Shown piece after piece: positions 47,804-58,473 of a stretch of DNA of 64,000 nt. Under the pieces are notes generated by a model. That model made no database searches. It had not been told where the DNA came from and saw nothing but the letters and a program-made list of their open reading frames with translations. The first letter of the stretch is position 1; each line of letters starts with the position of its first letter. Both the position numbers and the translations under genes were made by a program. Source of the DNA: Marinobacterium marinum (GTDB lineage: Bacteria > Pseudomonadota > Gammaproteobacteria > Pseudomonadales > Balneatricaceae); the NCBI RefSeq assembly GCF_013868415.1, contig NZ_JACEMT010000041.1, positions 124,001 to 188,000 of the forward strand, written 5' to 3'.

Positions 47804-48016
47804 TCAAGATGGATCGATCTTGTCCAGTAGACGCCCAATCCCGAAAAACAGAAATTTGACGACAACAAATGCCAGCACAGCCAGACCCAGAAACAACAGT
47901 AACTGCTTCAGGTCTTCCGTACGCTGGTAACCGGCCACGGCTACGGCAGCAAAAAAGGCGCTGGCGACAATGGCCAGCACCGTACTGATCCGCCGCAGAT
48001 TGTGCTTATCGCTCAT
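47804..48016 (-). CDS. Small two-helix membrane protein overlapping rhlB
   Basis: 70 residues with two hydrophobic segments (about 11-30, [19 protein letters not shown], and 38-60, [20 protein letters not shown]) and short charged ends. ATG 48016 lies 11 bp inside the end of rhlB, so translation is probably coupled. The open frame continues through the rhlB 9-bp repeat as Asn-Lys-Leu repeats, but that is a frame shadow. Function unknown. Confidence 0.7.
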   Translation of the reverse strand: MSDKHNLRRISTVLAIVASAFFAAVAVAGYQRTEDLKQLLLFLGLAVLAFVVVKFLFFGIGRLLDKIDPS

Positions 48017-49898
48017 CTCTCTGCTCGGTTTTCGGTTCAGCTTGTTCAGCTTGTTCAGCTTGTTCAGCTTGTTCAGCTTGTTCAGCTTGTTCAGCTTGTT
48101 CAGCTTGTTCAGCTTGTTCAGCTTGTTCAGCTTGTTCAGCTTGTTCAGCCAAGTCTGCGCCGGCCGCTTCGACCACTGCAACATCCTTCACCGCATCAGC
48201 CTCAGCTGCAGATTCAACCTGCTTTTCGACGACAGCCTGTACCGGCTCATCAGGCTCAGCTGTCGCAACGGCAACAGGTGCATCATCGGATTGGGCAATC
48301 AGTACACTCACTGCCCCATCGTCCTGCGCATCATTACTGCCCTCAGGCAGTTCGGAAACGCTCTCGGTCACTACTGACTGCTCTGCGACGCCTTTCTGCT
48401 CGGGCTCAACGGCCGTCTCTGCGGTTTCAGCCTTGGCTTCCACAACGGCCAGCACCTCGTCAGAGGCTGCAACAGCCACCGCTTCGGTTACAGTCTCAAC
48501 CGACTCGGATGCAGGGACGGCAGCCATGTCATTGCCAGCAGCTATTTCAGCCTCACCCAAAGGCTTCACCAACGCTGCCTCCGGGTGGATGCATTCCAGT
48601 TTCACCCCGGTTTCACGTTCGATTTCGGGAATCAGGAATGAATCATCTTCACAGGCAAAACAGATCGATGTACCGGTTTGACCCGCACGGCCTGTACGGC
48701 CGATACGGTGCACATAATCGTCGGCATCTTCCGGCAGCTGGTAGTTGATCACATGTGTAACGCCATCGATATGAATCCCGCGACCAGCCACGTCGGTGGC
48801 GACCAGGACTTCAATCTTGCCATTACGGAAATCCTCAAGCGTTTTCAGACGCTTGTTCTGAGGTATTTCGCCGGACATCAGCGCAGCCTTGATGCCATCC
48901 TTGCTCAGGCGTTCAGCCAGTGCCCGCGTTTCGTGACGGCGGTTGCCGAACACAATGGCACGCTCGATACCGTTGATGCGCAGATAATTACGCAACAGCT
49001 GGTACTTTTCACTGCTGGAAACCAGGAAAACCTTTTGCGCCACATTATCGGTGGTTTTGTGTTCGGACTCGATTTCGATGGTCACCGGGTCCAGGGTCCA
49101 CTGTTCCGCCAGGCGCATTACCTCTTCGGTAAAGGTCGCGCTGTACAGCAGAGTCTGACGGTCGGCACCCTTGCGCGGAGTCTGGCGGATAATGGTGCGC
49201 ACATCCGGGATAAATCCCATGCTGAGCATACGGTCCGCCTCATCCAGCACCAGCACCTCAACGTGATAGAGATCGACTTCCTTTGAACGCACGAAGTCGA
49301 TCAGACGTCCCGGTGTCGCTACCAGAATGTCAACCGGCTTGGCAGCCAGCGCCTTGCGCTGTTTTTCATAGTCCATGCCACCCACCAGCGACACCACGGA
49401 CAGGTCACTGTATTTACCCAAGCCTTCGGCATCAGCGGCAATTTGCAGGGCCAGCTCACGAGTCGGGGCAATGATCAGAGCACGCGGCTCCCCCTTCTTG
49501 CGCTCTTCGTCAGCAGTCAGCGGGTAATCGAGCAGGTCGGTCATGATCCCCATCAGAAAGGCTGCCGTCTTGCCGGTCCCCGTCTGCGCCTTACCAATCA
49601 GGTCACGCCCCTGCAGGGCATGCGGGATCGTCGCAGCCTGAATCGGCGTGCAGTATTCAAAACCCAGATCCGCAATCGCATGCATCAATACATCGGGCAA
49701 ACCGAAATCGTGGAAACGGCGTTTGCCTTCAACGACCGGCACCTTGAACATCACTGGTGTCCAGCTGCCCTGCTGGCCACCTCCGTCACGCGGCTTGCGC
49801 GAGCGACGACGACGACGCGGGCGGTTGGAATTGGGCTTTTGTTCTGAGCCCTCTGCAGCTGTGGTCTGTTTGTCTTCAGTACTCAAGATCGGATCCAT
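48006..49898 (-). CDS. rhlB: DEAD-box RNA helicase RhlB
   Basis: 630 residues. After an Arg-rich N-terminus, the helicase core has the Q motif ([13 protein letters not shown]), motif [22 protein letters not shown], motif II VLDEAD, SAT, and motif [12 protein letters not shown]. RhlB unwinds structured mRNA for the degradosome. The core ends near residue 450; the rest is acidic and disordered and ends in 12 copies of Gln-Ala-Glu. It is much longer than E. coli RhlB (421). RhlB is favoured over RhlE/SrmB by the core sequence and Pseudomonas-like N-terminus; this choice is moderately sure. Confidence 0.88.
   Translation of the reverse strand: MDPILSTEDKQTTAAEGSEQKPNSNRPRRRRRSRKPRDGGGQQGSWTPVMFKVPVVEGKRRFHDFGLPDVLMHAIADLGFEYCTPIQAATIPHALQGRDLIGKAQTGTGKTAAFLMGIMTDLLDYPLTADEERKKGEPRALIIAPTRELALQIAADAEGLGKYSDLSVVSLVGGMDYEKQRKALAAKPVDILVATPGRLIDFVRSKEVDLYHVEVLVLDEADRMLSMGFIPDVRTIIRQTPRKGADRQTLLYSATFTEEVMRLAEQWTLDPVTIEIESEHKTTDNVAQKVFLVSSSEKYQLLRNYLRINGIERAIVFGNRRHETRALAERLSKDGIKAALMSGEIPQNKRLKTLEDFRNGKIEVLVATDVAGRGIHIDGVTHVINYQLPEDADDYVHRIGRTGRAGQTGTSICFACEDDSFLIPEIERETGVKLECIHPEAALVKPLGEAEIAAGNDMAAVPASESVETVTEAVAVAASDEVLAVVEAKAETAETAVEPEQKGVAEQSVVTESVSELPEGSNDAQDDGAVSVLIAQSDDAPVAVATAEPDEPVQAVVEKQVESAAEADAVKDVAVVEAAGADLAEQAEQAEQAEQAEQAEQAEQAEQAEQAEQAEQAEQAEPKTEQRDER
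48036..48143 (-). repeat. Perfect 9-bp tandem repeat in rhlB (12 copies)
   Basis: Twelve identical copies of TTCAGCTTG on the plus strand, read as CAAGCTGAA in the gene, encode Gln-Ala-Glu at about residues 586-621, and a partial copy flanks them. As in rne the unit is three codons and no copy carries a substitution. Confidence 0.96.
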
Positions 49899-49903
49899 TC
49901 AGA

Positions 49904-52015
49904 TTAACGGTTTATTTCGCGCCGAAACGGAGGCAAGGAGTCTAACAGTTGTCGGCCATAGCGTCGCGTTACAACACGACGATCCAGCAACACGACACGT
50001 CCCTGGTCCTGCTCTGTACGCAGCAATCGCCCGACGGCCTGTGTCAGGCGCATTGATGCCGCCGGGACAGTCCAATCCGTAAACGCATTGCCGCCACGGG
50101 ACTCAATCCACTCCGCCATGGTAGCATCAACCGGGTCGTCCGGGACGCTGAACGGCAGTTTGGTGATAAACACATCGGTCAAATAACCGCCGGGCAAATC
50201 AACGCCTTCGGCAAAAGAAGCCAGGCCAAAAATAACACTGTGCTTACCTTCGTCAATACATTCGCGATGACGCTTCAAGGTTTCCTGTTTACTGTATTCT
50301 CCCTGCGCCAGAACACTATTCTTAATGGATTCATCCAGACGTTCAAGCACCGAACGCATTTGCCGCCACGAACTGAACAAAACCAGCCCGGCCTTGACCG
50401 TCGGCAGTTGCTTTTCAAGCAACATCAGCACTTCATCGGTGTGTGCATCCGGTTGCCCGGGGTCCGTTTTCATTGCCGGCACCTCCAGTACGCCGTGTCG
50501 TGCGTAGTCGAACGGACTGTCGAGACGAATCGCCTCGGTATCATCCGGCAACCCCAGCGAAGCAAACAGCTGATCAAAGCGCCCCAAAGCCGTCAGTGTA
50601 GCCGATGTTAATATGGCGGCATGACAAACCTGCCACAGATGCTCCGACAGTGTATCGGCAGCGGAAACCGGGGCGCTGCGCAATTCCAGATCCTCACCAG
50701 CGGGCGACTCCAGCCGATTGATCCAGCGTGCCGTTGGAGACTTGCCTTCCACGTCTTCACGCGCATAACTCTGTGCCAGCCAGGCGATATGTTGCACCCG
50801 CCCCCACAGGCTACCCAACTGCGGATACCAGCGCTCTGCTGCCGCCCGCGGAATATCAGCCAGACCGCCTTCCAGGGCCTCTTTAAGCACATCGACTATT
50901 TGCTCAAGGTGCTGCTGCGCTCGACTGGCCGCATGCGCCAGCATTGAGCAAGGCTCTATCAGAGGAGCCGGCAGCTTACCGCCGGGAAAACGATACCGAT
51001 CCTTGGGTTGCTCCTGCATCATCGGCTTCAACAATACTTCCAGTTGCTCCAGTGACAGGCTGATATCATCAAACGGCTTGTGCAAACGCTCTACCGGCCC
51101 GCTCAACTGCGCTGCGGCACCGGTATCCTGCAACATCTGCGCCAGCTGCTTCAAAGCCGAACGCAGCATGCGCCGACTGCTGTCCAAACGCGTACCGAAA
51201 GCAAAATGACCGCTGGCCTTATTGGCCAAATGATGACCCTCATCAAAAATGTAGATGGTTTTTTCAGGTTCGGGCAGGATAGCACCACCGCCCAACGCCA
51301 GGTCGGCCAAAACCAGATCGTGATTCGCAACAATGACATCGGCCTCTTCCAGCCTGTCACGCGCACGATAAAAGGGGCAAGCCGTGAAGTTCAGGCAACG
51401 GCGATTGCTGCACTGCATATGATCACTGGTCAGGGGTTGCCAAATCTGATCATCGATTTCATCACTCAAACCATCCCGGTCTCCATCCCAACGCCCGGAC
51501 GCATAATCATCCATCAGCATCTGATAGCGAGCCAGGGTTGCCGGCTCCAGCTGCTCCGCCACTTCATCTTCATACAGCGCCATTTGCCCCAGAACGCCCT
51601 GTTGCTCGAGTAGTCCCTCGACCTTATTCAGACACAGATAGCGCCCGCGCCCCTTGGCCAGACGATATTTCATCGACAGCCCGGCATGCTCTTCAACTTC
51701 AGGCAGATCCTTGTTGATCAGCTGCTCCTGCAAGGCCACGGTTGCCGTGGACAGAACCAGTCGGCACTCTTTGGCCTGTGCCAGCGGAATCGCGGCCAAC
51801 AGGTAAGCGATCGTTTTACCGGTACCGGTGCCCGCCTCCACTACGCCAACCAGCGGATGCTCGGCACGGTTGATCTCGGCCGAATCCGCCTGCGCCAGAG
51901 TGCGCGCAACCGTCGCCACCATCTGCTTTTGTGCCGGGCGCGCCTTCAGCCCCCTGCTTTTGAGAAAGCGACTGTACGCTTCCTGTATTTCCCGTTTCTG
52001 CGCGTCACTCAGCAC
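49904..52015 (-). CDS. dinG: ATP-dependent DNA helicase DinG (GTG start)
   Basis: A 703-residue superfamily 2 helicase related to XPD. P-loop [19 protein letters not shown] box ([12 protein letters not shown]), and four FeS cysteines: one in RYLCLNK and three in [14 protein letters not shown]. The C-terminal motif is [14 protein letters not shown]. DinG unwinds R-loops and DNA structures and belongs to the SOS response in E. coli. A LexA box lies 45 bp upstream. GTG at 52013-52015 begins [13 protein letters not shown], after a GGGGG tract. Confidence 0.94.
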   Translation of the reverse strand: MLSDAQKREIQEAYSRFLKSRGLKARPAQKQMVATVARTLAQADSAEINRAEHPLVGVVEAGTGTGKTIAYLLAAIPLAQAKECRLVLSTATVALQEQLINKDLPEVEEHAGLSMKYRLAKGRGRYLCLNKVEGLLEQQGVLGQMALYEDEVAEQLEPATLARYQMLMDDYASGRWDGDRDGLSDEIDDQIWQPLTSDHMQCSNRRCLNFTACPFYRARDRLEEADVIVANHDLVLADLALGGGAILPEPEKTIYIFDEGHHLANKASGHFAFGTRLDSSRRMLRSALKQLAQMLQDTGAAAQLSGPVERLHKPFDDISLSLEQLEVLLKPMMQEQPKDRYRFPGGKLPAPLIEPCSMLAHAASRAQQHLEQIVDVLKEALEGGLADIPRAAAERWYPQLGSLWGRVQHIAWLAQSYAREDVEGKSPTARWINRLESPAGEDLELRSAPVSAADTLSEHLWQVCHAAILTSATLTALGRFDQLFASLGLPDDTEAIRLDSPFDYARHGVLEVPAMKTDPGQPDAHTDEVLMLLEKQLPTVKAGLVLFSSWRQMRSVLERLDESIKNSVLAQGEYSKQETLKRHRECIDEGKHSVIFGLASFAEGVDLPGGYLTDVFITKLPFSVPDDPVDATMAEWIESRGGNAFTDWTVPAASMRLTQAVGRLLRTEQDQGRVVLLDRRVVTRRYGRQLLDSLPPFRREINR

Positions 52016-52059
52016 ACCCGGCCCCCATTGCTTTTCGATGAGCGGATTTTAACAAGATA

Positions 52060-52075
52060 CTGGATATTTAGACAG
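52060..52075. promoter_or_regulatory. LexA (SOS) box 1, dinG-proximal
   Basis: CTGGATATTTAGACAG fits CTG-N10-CAG exactly. It is 45 bp from the dinG start and 64 bp from lexA, so it can act on both divergent genes. Confidence 0.82.
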
Positions 52076-52082
52076 ATAATGC

Positions 52083-52115
52083 TTGACCCTCACACCGCAC
52101 TGTATAAAATCACAG
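52083..52115 (+). promoter_or_regulatory. lexA promoter with overlapping LexA (SOS) box 2
   Basis: -35 TTGACC (52083-52088), 16-bp spacer, -10 TAAAAT (52105-52110). The SOS box CTGTATAAAATCACAG (52100-52115) covers the -10 element, as expected for autorepression. Transcription would start about 20 nt before the ATG. Confidence 0.9.
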
Positions 52116-52138
52116 TAAATCGATTGAGTACGGCCGCT

Positions 52139-52747
52139 ATGAAACTGACAAAAAGACAAACCGAAGTATTGGAGTGCATCAAGCAGCATATCGACTCCAC
52201 GGGCTATCCGCCCACACGTGCGGATATTGCGCGCGAACTGGGCTTTCGTTCCGCCAACGCCGCCGAAGAGCACCTGAAGGCATTGGCACGAAAAGGCGCC
52301 ATTGAGCTGACCAAAGGGACCTCCCGCGGCATTCGCCTGCCCGAGAGCGAACAGGCTGCCGCCGAGGGACTTCCAATTATTGGCCAGGTCGCCGCCGGCG
52401 AGCCCATTCTGGCGCAAGAACATGTCGAAGATCAGTGTACGATCTCAGCCGATTTTTTCCGCCCTCGCGCAGACTACTTGCTAAGGGTCAAGGGAATGAG
52501 CATGAAAAACATCGGTATTCTGGATGGCGACCTGTTAGCCGTTCACCAGACACCCGATGCCAGGGATGGACAGATTGTTGTTGCCAGGATCGGCGACGAT
52601 GTAACGGTCAAACGCTTCAAGCGAGACGGCCAGAAAGTATTTCTGATTGCCGAAAATGAAGACTTTACCCCAATCGAAGTCGACCTGTCCGAGCAAGAAC
52701 TGATTATCGAAGGTTTAGGGGTCGGCGTTATTCGACAAGGTCATTAA
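52139..52747 (+). CDS. lexA: LexA repressor
   Basis: A 202-residue SOS repressor. N-terminal winged helix ([20 protein letters not shown]) and C-terminal peptidase with the self-cleavage site A86-G87 in QVAAGEPI and the dyad S121 (GMSMKN) and K158 (VTVKRFK), all two residues past the E. coli positions. Its start follows two SOS boxes, as in E. coli lexA. sulA is 11 bp downstream, the Pseudomonas-type lexA-sulA operon. Confidence 0.97.
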   Translation: MKLTKRQTEVLECIKQHIDSTGYPPTRADIARELGFRSANAAEEHLKALARKGAIELTKGTSRGIRLPESEQAAAEGLPIIGQVAAGEPILAQEHVEDQCTISADFFRPRADYLLRVKGMSMKNIGILDGDLLAVHQTPDARDGQIVVARIGDDVTVKRFKRDGQKVFLIAENEDFTPIEVDLSEQELIIEGLGVGVIRQGH

Positions 52748-52758
52748 CGAGGTGAGCC

Positions 52759-53193
52759 ATGCCTGCCATCCACTATGCTCCAGTAAACCGTACACGCGCC
52801 ACTTGTCATCACACGAGCCGCGACGGCAGTCATGGCGACTCCAGCCGGGTAACCGAAATATTGCTGCATAACAACCGGGTATCACTGCACCCGGTGCTGC
52901 TGCCCATGATCACTCAGCTCAGCCGTCACAACCGCTGGCTGACCCTGATCAACCCGCCCGCCGATCTTAACCGCGAGTTGTTGTTGCAGGCCGGAGCCAT
53001 AACCGGACACATACAGTCTCTGCACAGTCGCGATCATCGGCACGAGCCGCTCAAGCTATGTCAGCAGGCACTCTCTGCCGGCACTTCGCATACAGTCATT
53101 GCCTGGTGCGAGCCAAACCGTTACAGACCTTTGCACCTGCTGGATCTTGCTGCCAATCAGGGGGACGCCCAAGCCATTCTGGTCCGTCACTGA
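52759..53193 (+). CDS. sulA: SulA-like cell division inhibitor
   Basis: 144 residues. The central part (ITEILL-like VTEILLHNNRVSLHPVLLPM, then NRWLTLINPP and HTVIAWCEPN) matches SulA, which caps FtsZ during the SOS response. The first 30 residues are low in similarity. Cotranscription with lexA from the LexA-controlled promoter gives SOS induction. GAGGTGA precedes the ATG. Confidence 0.86.
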   Translation: MPAIHYAPVNRTRATCHHTSRDGSHGDSSRVTEILLHNNRVSLHPVLLPMITQLSRHNRWLTLINPPADLNRELLLQAGAITGHIQSLHSRDHRHEPLKLCQQALSAGTSHTVIAWCEPNRYRPLHLLDLAANQGDAQAILVRH

Positions 53194-53198
53194 CCGGG

Positions 53199-53726
53199 CT
53201 ACCACTCCTGCATATTGGCACGCAGGCGCTCCAGCAGCTCCCGGAACGCCTGCAGCCAATGATTGTATTCTTTCAGCACTTCGGCATCTTCTGCATGATC
53301 CGGATTGACCTGCAACACATGGATTTCCGATACGCTGCTGCCGGCGGCAGTCACTTTCACTGACCCTCCTGCCACCTCCCAGCAGGAGCGGTAGGCCTGC
53401 AGCATTTTATGCAACCAGCTGTTCCGGTCCGACTCCAACTGCTCCAGCTCCCGAACTTCCGGGGACTCCTGGCCCGTTGCTTCCATCTGTTCCAGCAAGT
53501 CCGCATGACAGTGGATTCCGGTCGGAGTCAGATTGTAATTCTCGGCAATTTCGCGCAGCAGTGCCGCATAGCCACTGGCCAGGAAAAACAGTACGGACTC
53601 ATGATAGGACTCAATCCGCGGATTCTGACTCCACTGAGGCGCTTCCTGTGCCTGCACCAGCGCCTTGATATGCAAGCGGGCGAAATTCAGCTTTTGATTG
53701 GTACGTACCGCATAGATTTCACTCAT
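53199..53726 (-). CDS. DUF6586 family protein
   Basis: A 175-residue cytoplasmic, helical protein (MSEIYAVRTNQKLNFARLH start, ESVLFFLASGYAALLREIAENY, WLHKMLQAYRSCW). The family is known from the same place next to topA in Pseudomonas. No function is established. It follows topA by 38 bp and is convergent with sulA. Confidence 0.85.
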   Translation of the reverse strand: MSEIYAVRTNQKLNFARLHIKALVQAQEAPQWSQNPRIESYHESVLFFLASGYAALLREIAENYNLTPTGIHCHADLLEQMEATGQESPEVRELEQLESDRNSWLHKMLQAYRSCWEVAGGSVKVTAAGSSVSEIHVLQVNPDHAEDAEVLKEYNHWLQAFRELLERLRANMQEW

Positions 53727-53764
53727 CGTTCCGACTCTCGTCTAGTCCCTGTGTTGCGGGCAGG

Positions 53765-56398
53765 TCAGCGCTTGCCGCCCTGCTCCTCCTGCCAACGACC
53801 ATCACGGTAGAAGGCTTTCCACCCGGTAGCCTTGCCCTCGACTTCGCTCATCACATACTGCTCCTTGCTCTTGCGACTGAAGCGAATAACGGCAGGGTTA
53901 CCCTCCGGGTCCTGCTGGGGCGCCTCCATCAAGTAGGCATATTTGGGATCGATTTCATCCTTGTGAGGCACCAGTTCCCGCACCAACGGCGCTCGCGTTT
54001 CACGCATTTTGGGGAACTTGCTGGCCGCCAGGAAAAGACCACTGGCACCGTCACGCAGAACATAGGTGTCATCCACTTTCTGACACTGCAGCTCCGGCAT
54101 CGGCACCGGGTCCATTTTGGGTGGCGCCGGCTCGCCGCTTTTCAGCAGCTTACGCGTATTCTTGCACTCACTGTTGGTGCAGCCGAAGAACTTGCCAAAA
54201 CGGCCCGTTTTCAATTGCATGTCGGCGCCACACTTGTCACATTCGATACTCGGGCCGTCGTATCCCTTGATACGATAGCTGCCGACTTCGACTTCAAACC
54301 CGCTGCAATCCGGGTTGTTGCCACACACATGCAACTTGCGCTTTTCATCAATCAGATAAGAATCCATCGCCGCATCACACAGCTTGCAACGATGTTTGTT
54401 ACGCAGAATTCGGGACTCTTCCTCTTCATCTCCATCCACACTGACCACCTCGTCTCCGGGGATCAGGTTGATTGTGGATTTGCAGCGCTCTTTTGGCGGC
54501 AGGTTGTAACCTGAGCAGCCCAAAAAAACACCGGTGCTGGCAGTGCGAATCATCATCGGACGACCACACTCCGGACAGGGAATATCGGTTTGTGTTGGGG
54601 TGTTGGGCCGCATGCCGTGCTCACCACCCTGAGCTTCACCCAGTTTGTCGGTAAAGCCACGGTAAAAATCGTTCAGCAGGTTTTTCCAGTCGATATCACC
54701 CTGAGCCACCTCATCCAGCTTCTGCTCCATACGGGCCGTAAAACTGTAATCCATCAGATCGGAGAAGTTTTCGTTCAGGCGTTCAGTGACGATATCACCC
54801 ATTTTGCACGCATAGAAACGACGCCCCTGCACCTCAACATAACCGCGATCCTGAATCGTGGAGATAATGGAGGCATAGGTTGACGGGCGCCCGATGCCCC
54901 GTTTTTCAAGCTCTTTGACCAGACTGGCTTCACTGTAGCGTGGCGCCGGCTTGGTAAAGTGCTGCCGGGGCTCGAGCTCCACCAGCGTCAGGGCTTCGCC
55001 CTGCTGAATATCGGGCAGAATGATATCTTCATCGCTGCGACCTTTCGGTGGCAAGACACGGGTGTAACCGTCAAAGCGCAGGATACGTCCCTTGGTTGTC
55101 AGCTCATATTCGCCACAGCCCACATGAATACGAGTACTGGTATAACGGGCCGGTGTCATCTGACACGCCATGAACTGACGGCGAATCAGATCGTACAGCC
55201 GCTGAGCGTCCGGCTCCATACCCTTCAACTGCTCAACCGTCAGCGCCACGTCGGAGGGACGGATCGCCTCGTGCGCTTCCTGGGCACCTTCCTTGCTGCT
55301 ATAGCTGACCGGCTGTTCCGGCAGATAATCGCCGCCATAATGCTCCTGAATAAAATCACGGCAGGCAGCCACCGCTTCAGCACTCAGGTTGGTCGAGTCG
55401 GTTCGCATATACGTGATGTAACCGGCCTCATAGAGGCGTTGCGCCAGCATCATGGTTTTCTTGACACCAAAGCTGAGACGCGTGCTGGCGGCCTGCTGAA
55501 GAGTCGAGGTAATAAAGGGCGCCGACGGCTTGCTGCTGGTCGGACGATCCTCGCGCTTTTCAACCACCAGACTGCCGGTACGCAAGCTCGCCAAGTGCGC
55601 CTCGGTTTCATCGGCACTCAGCGGACGAAATGCCTTGCCCTGGTATTTACTGACCTGCAAGCGCAGTGCGGCCGCGGTGGCGGCCTGTGTATCGGCGTGC
55701 ACTTCCCAGAACTCTTCCGGGATGAAGGCACGAATTTCGCGCTCACGCTCCACGATCAGCCGCACGGCGACCGACTGTACACGGCCGGCCGACAAGCCTC
55801 GGGCAATTTTTTCCCACAACAGCGGCGACAGCATATAGCCCACGATGCGATCCAGGAAGCGTCGTGCCTGCTGCGCGTTAACCCGGTTCAGGTCCAGATC
55901 ACCCGGCTCTTCGAACGCCTGCTGAATCGCCTTTTTGGTGATTTCGTTGAACACTACTCGGCGATAGCGTTGATCATCACCACCGATGGCCTCGCGCAGA
56001 TGCCAGGCAATCGCTTCACCCTCTCTGTCCAAGTCCGTTGCGAGATAGATTTCATCAGCGTTCTTGGCCAGCTTGCGCAACTCTTCGACAACCTTTTCCT
56101 TGCCCGGAAGAATTTCGTAGTGAGCATCCCAATCATGATCAGGATCAACCCCCATCCGCGCAATCAACTGCTGATGAGACTTCTTTTTTTTGTATTCCGC
56201 TTTTTCATCAGGTGACATCTTGCGCGTCAATGCTGCCTGGCGCGCACGCTCTTTGGGATCACTCTTGCTGGCACTGCCACTGGTCGGCAAGTCGCGAATG
56301 TGACCGACACTGGACTTGACCACGTACTGGCTGCCCAGATACTTATTGATCGTTTTGGCCTTTGCCGGTGACTCGACAATGACAAGGGTTTTTCCCAT
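53765..56398 (-). CDS. topA: DNA topoisomerase I
   Basis: An 877-residue type IA topoisomerase that relaxes negative supercoils. TOPRIM domain at the N-terminus ([18 protein letters not shown]; later [14 protein letters not shown]), active-site Tyr in [12 protein letters not shown] (about 325), and three C-terminal zinc-ribbon-like domains ([26 protein letters not shown]) followed by a basic tail. The length is near the E. coli value of 865. Confidence 0.97.
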   Translation of the reverse strand: MGKTLVIVESPAKAKTINKYLGSQYVVKSSVGHIRDLPTSGSASKSDPKERARQAALTRKMSPDEKAEYKKKKSHQQLIARMGVDPDHDWDAHYEILPGKEKVVEELRKLAKNADEIYLATDLDREGEAIAWHLREAIGGDDQRYRRVVFNEITKKAIQQAFEEPGDLDLNRVNAQQARRFLDRIVGYMLSPLLWEKIARGLSAGRVQSVAVRLIVEREREIRAFIPEEFWEVHADTQAATAAALRLQVSKYQGKAFRPLSADETEAHLASLRTGSLVVEKREDRPTSSKPSAPFITSTLQQAASTRLSFGVKKTMMLAQRLYEAGYITYMRTDSTNLSAEAVAACRDFIQEHYGGDYLPEQPVSYSSKEGAQEAHEAIRPSDVALTVEQLKGMEPDAQRLYDLIRRQFMACQMTPARYTSTRIHVGCGEYELTTKGRILRFDGYTRVLPPKGRSDEDIILPDIQQGEALTLVELEPRQHFTKPAPRYSEASLVKELEKRGIGRPSTYASIISTIQDRGYVEVQGRRFYACKMGDIVTERLNENFSDLMDYSFTARMEQKLDEVAQGDIDWKNLLNDFYRGFTDKLGEAQGGEHGMRPNTPTQTDIPCPECGRPMMIRTASTGVFLGCSGYNLPPKERCKSTINLIPGDEVVSVDGDEEEESRILRNKHRCKLCDAAMDSYLIDEKRKLHVCGNNPDCSGFEVEVGSYRIKGYDGPSIECDKCGADMQLKTGRFGKFFGCTNSECKNTRKLLKSGEPAPPKMDPVPMPELQCQKVDDTYVLRDGASGLFLAASKFPKMRETRAPLVRELVPHKDEIDPKYAYLMEAPQQDPEGNPAVIRFSRKSKEQYVMSEVEGKATGWKAFYRDGRWQEEQGGKR

Positions 56399-56570
56399 GA
56401 ATACAGATCCTTTTTACGACGGGCAACTCAGAAACTGCGAGCATATATAAGGTGTGGTGCTCTCAGCGTCAAGCGAACTGTTAGCATCCGATCATCCGAC
56501 AAGCAGGCTATCGCTTACATTGCACAGGCTATCTGATGTAAATTAGCTCTTTTTCAGAGTGCCAAACACT

Positions 56571-57287
56571 ATGCTTGGAGACAACCTGTATCTTGTAATC
56601 TTACTGGCTGGCGTCGGCATTCTGGCGCTGGTGGTGAATTACATTCTGACCACACGCGAACAACAGTCCGAGGCGCGTCGCGAGCGCCTGAACTGGCTCC
56701 AGACGCAAGCTGAGCACACACTGAGCGCACTGGCCATCTTGAAAGAAACCGGTTGCCGACAAGATATCGTGGACAAGCTCAATCAACACGCCATGGCACT
56801 GATTGAAGAGATCAGCCTGCTGGCTCCTGACTCAGAGCTGATGACGCAGGTTGGCGATCTCAAGGAAACCAGCGACCGTTCCCGCCCCGATCGAACACGC
56901 TTTAACAGCGACCGTGCCGTCAAGCGTGCGCAAATTTACATCAATTTCGCCGAAAAACTCATTATCCAGATGGCCAAGGCCGGTAAAATGACCGGCCAAC
57001 TGGCCCGCACCTACCAGCAGGAGTTGTATTGGCTGAACGTTTCACTGGTAGCCGACGCTCATCAACACCAAGCCACCCGCCTGATGGACATGGGCGACAA
57101 GCACACCGCACTGAGCCACCTGAAGCATGCCAAGGCGGTCCTGGTCAGGGCTGGTGTTCCGCAGCGACAAAAACAACCCAAACTGGACGAGCTGCAGGTC
57201 AGCATTGACCGTATCCAGCCGAAGCGAGACTGGGGGGCCGGAGCCTTGGCTGATTCACTGGATGACTACTTGAACGATTCTCCATGA
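56571..57287 (+). CDS. Membrane-anchored hypothetical protein next to topA
   Basis: 238 residues with one N-terminal transmembrane segment (NLYLVILLAGVGILALVVNYIL) and a helical cytoplasmic part with coiled-coil character. A similar gene of unknown function lies beside topA in Pseudomonas. ATG 56571 is preferred to a GTG four codons earlier. No catalytic motif seen. Confidence 0.72.
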   Translation: MLGDNLYLVILLAGVGILALVVNYILTTREQQSEARRERLNWLQTQAEHTLSALAILKETGCRQDIVDKLNQHAMALIEEISLLAPDSELMTQVGDLKETSDRSRPDRTRFNSDRAVKRAQIYINFAEKLIIQMAKAGKMTGQLARTYQQELYWLNVSLVADAHQHQATRLMDMGDKHTALSHLKHAKAVLVRAGVPQRQKQPKLDELQVSIDRIQPKRDWGAGALADSLDDYLNDSP

Positions 57288-57291
57288 CCCC

Positions 57292-57804
57292 TTAAATCTT
57301 GGCATCCAGCAATGGCTGCACCAGCGCCTGAAGCTGATCCAGGCGTTCGATTTCACCACGCTCGTACCAGTACAGGGTCAGGTTGAGAGGGTTTGACTCG
57401 ACCCCAACGACATCATCAGGCAAAGCATTCAACAACTCGACCAGCCGCGACAGCACCGGTTCCGGCAAAGTGCCACCGCCCTTGAGCCAACTCCACCCCT
57501 GCGGCAGCACCTCGTTGTGGAGACCGATCGTTTCCACTCGGTGCACTTCCCACTCTACCCAGGCATTGCGTTCCCGACTTTCCAGGTTGGTACGTACAAA
57601 GCGATACGCCGGCACACTGACACGCTCGGCTTCCAGCTCGCCCCTGGCCCGTGGCAAGTCCACATGCGCCAACTGCACCTGAATACCCAATGCACGGGCC
57701 CGCATTCGCACCTTGGCCTGATACCGCTGACGTGGGCTGGGCCTGACCCAAAGCACCGAACCCAGCAACGAAATAAATATGAGGGCAACAATCAGCCACT
57801 TCAT
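57292..57804 (-). CDS. Hypothetical membrane-anchored protein
   Basis: 170 residues: an N-terminal hydrophobic anchor (KWLIVALIFISLLGSVLWV) and a soluble part without a recognised domain. AGGATCTGCAG before the ATG at 57804 supports this start over the longer frame. It is convergent with the preceding gene, with only 4 bp between stops. Family not recognised. Confidence 0.7.
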   Translation of the reverse strand: MKWLIVALIFISLLGSVLWVRPSPRQRYQAKVRMRARALGIQVQLAHVDLPRARGELEAERVSVPAYRFVRTNLESRERNAWVEWEVHRVETIGLHNEVLPQGWSWLKGGGTLPEPVLSRLVELLNALPDDVVGVESNPLNLTLYWYERGEIERLDQLQALVQPLLDAKI

Positions 57805-58032
57805 CTTCTGCAGATCCTCCGTATGGCCGCTGACAGGGCCGCCGTAAAAGTGCCCTGTATGATAACGATCAACCCGCAGTGACAACAGCATTACAAGGCA
57901 CATGCCGGCTCAGGAAGACCGTGTTTTTATTGATATCGGTAGGGGACGCTTGCCAAGGTTGATGCTATTCTGCTGTCAGAACCATCTAAGTCGCACGGTT
58001 GCAAGCAGCAACCTAAAGGAAGGATTACGCGC

Positions 58033-58473
58033 ATGAGCATTTACACCCGCATCCTGCTGGCCCTTGACCTGTCCGAAGAGTCCGAACAGCTGGCTGTCAA
58101 AACAGCCCAGATGGCCAAGGCATTCAATGCCGAGTTGAATCTGATCCATGTCGTCGAGCCGCTCAGCTTCGCCTACGGCGGGGATGTTCCCATGGATTTG
58201 ACTACCATTCAGGAACAACTGGATGATCATGCTCGCACCAAGCTGGATCAGTACGCCGAGAAGATCGGTTACCCGGTACAGAAAAAAATCATCGTGACCG
58301 GTCACACTGAAACCGAAATCCACCGCGCCGCCGAAGAACTCGGCAGCGATCTGGTGATTTTGGGCAGCCACGGCCGCCACGGTCTGGCCCTGCTGCTGGG
58401 CTCCACTGCCAATGGAGTCCTGCACGGCGCCAAGTGTGACGTACTGGCCATCCGGGTGAAAGAGGAGGATTAA
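58033..58473 (+). CDS. Universal stress protein, UspA family
   Basis: A 146-residue single Usp domain. The ATP-binding motif GSHGRHGLALLLGST near the C-terminus (G-2x-G-9x-GS type) is intact, so it is probably a nucleotide-binding member. AAAGGAAGG upstream is a strong ribosome-binding site. Its last 4 bp overlap uup on the other strand. Confidence 0.92.
   Translation: MSIYTRILLALDLSEESEQLAVKTAQMAKAFNAELNLIHVVEPLSFAYGGDVPMDLTTIQEQLDDHARTKLDQYAEKIGYPVQKKIIVTGHTETEIHRAAEELGSDLVILGSHGRHGLALLLGSTANGVLHGAKCDVLAIRVKEED

Noticed and set aside
48002-48748. Plus-strand frames across the rhlB repeat with repeated Val-Gln-Leu or Leu-Phe-Ser units
   Set aside because: Shadows of the Gln-Ala-Glu array; the true gene is on the minus strand with full helicase motifs.
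54959-56215. 418-residue plus-strand frame opposite topA
   Set aside because: Complete topoisomerase motifs on the minus strand; no domain in the antisense product.
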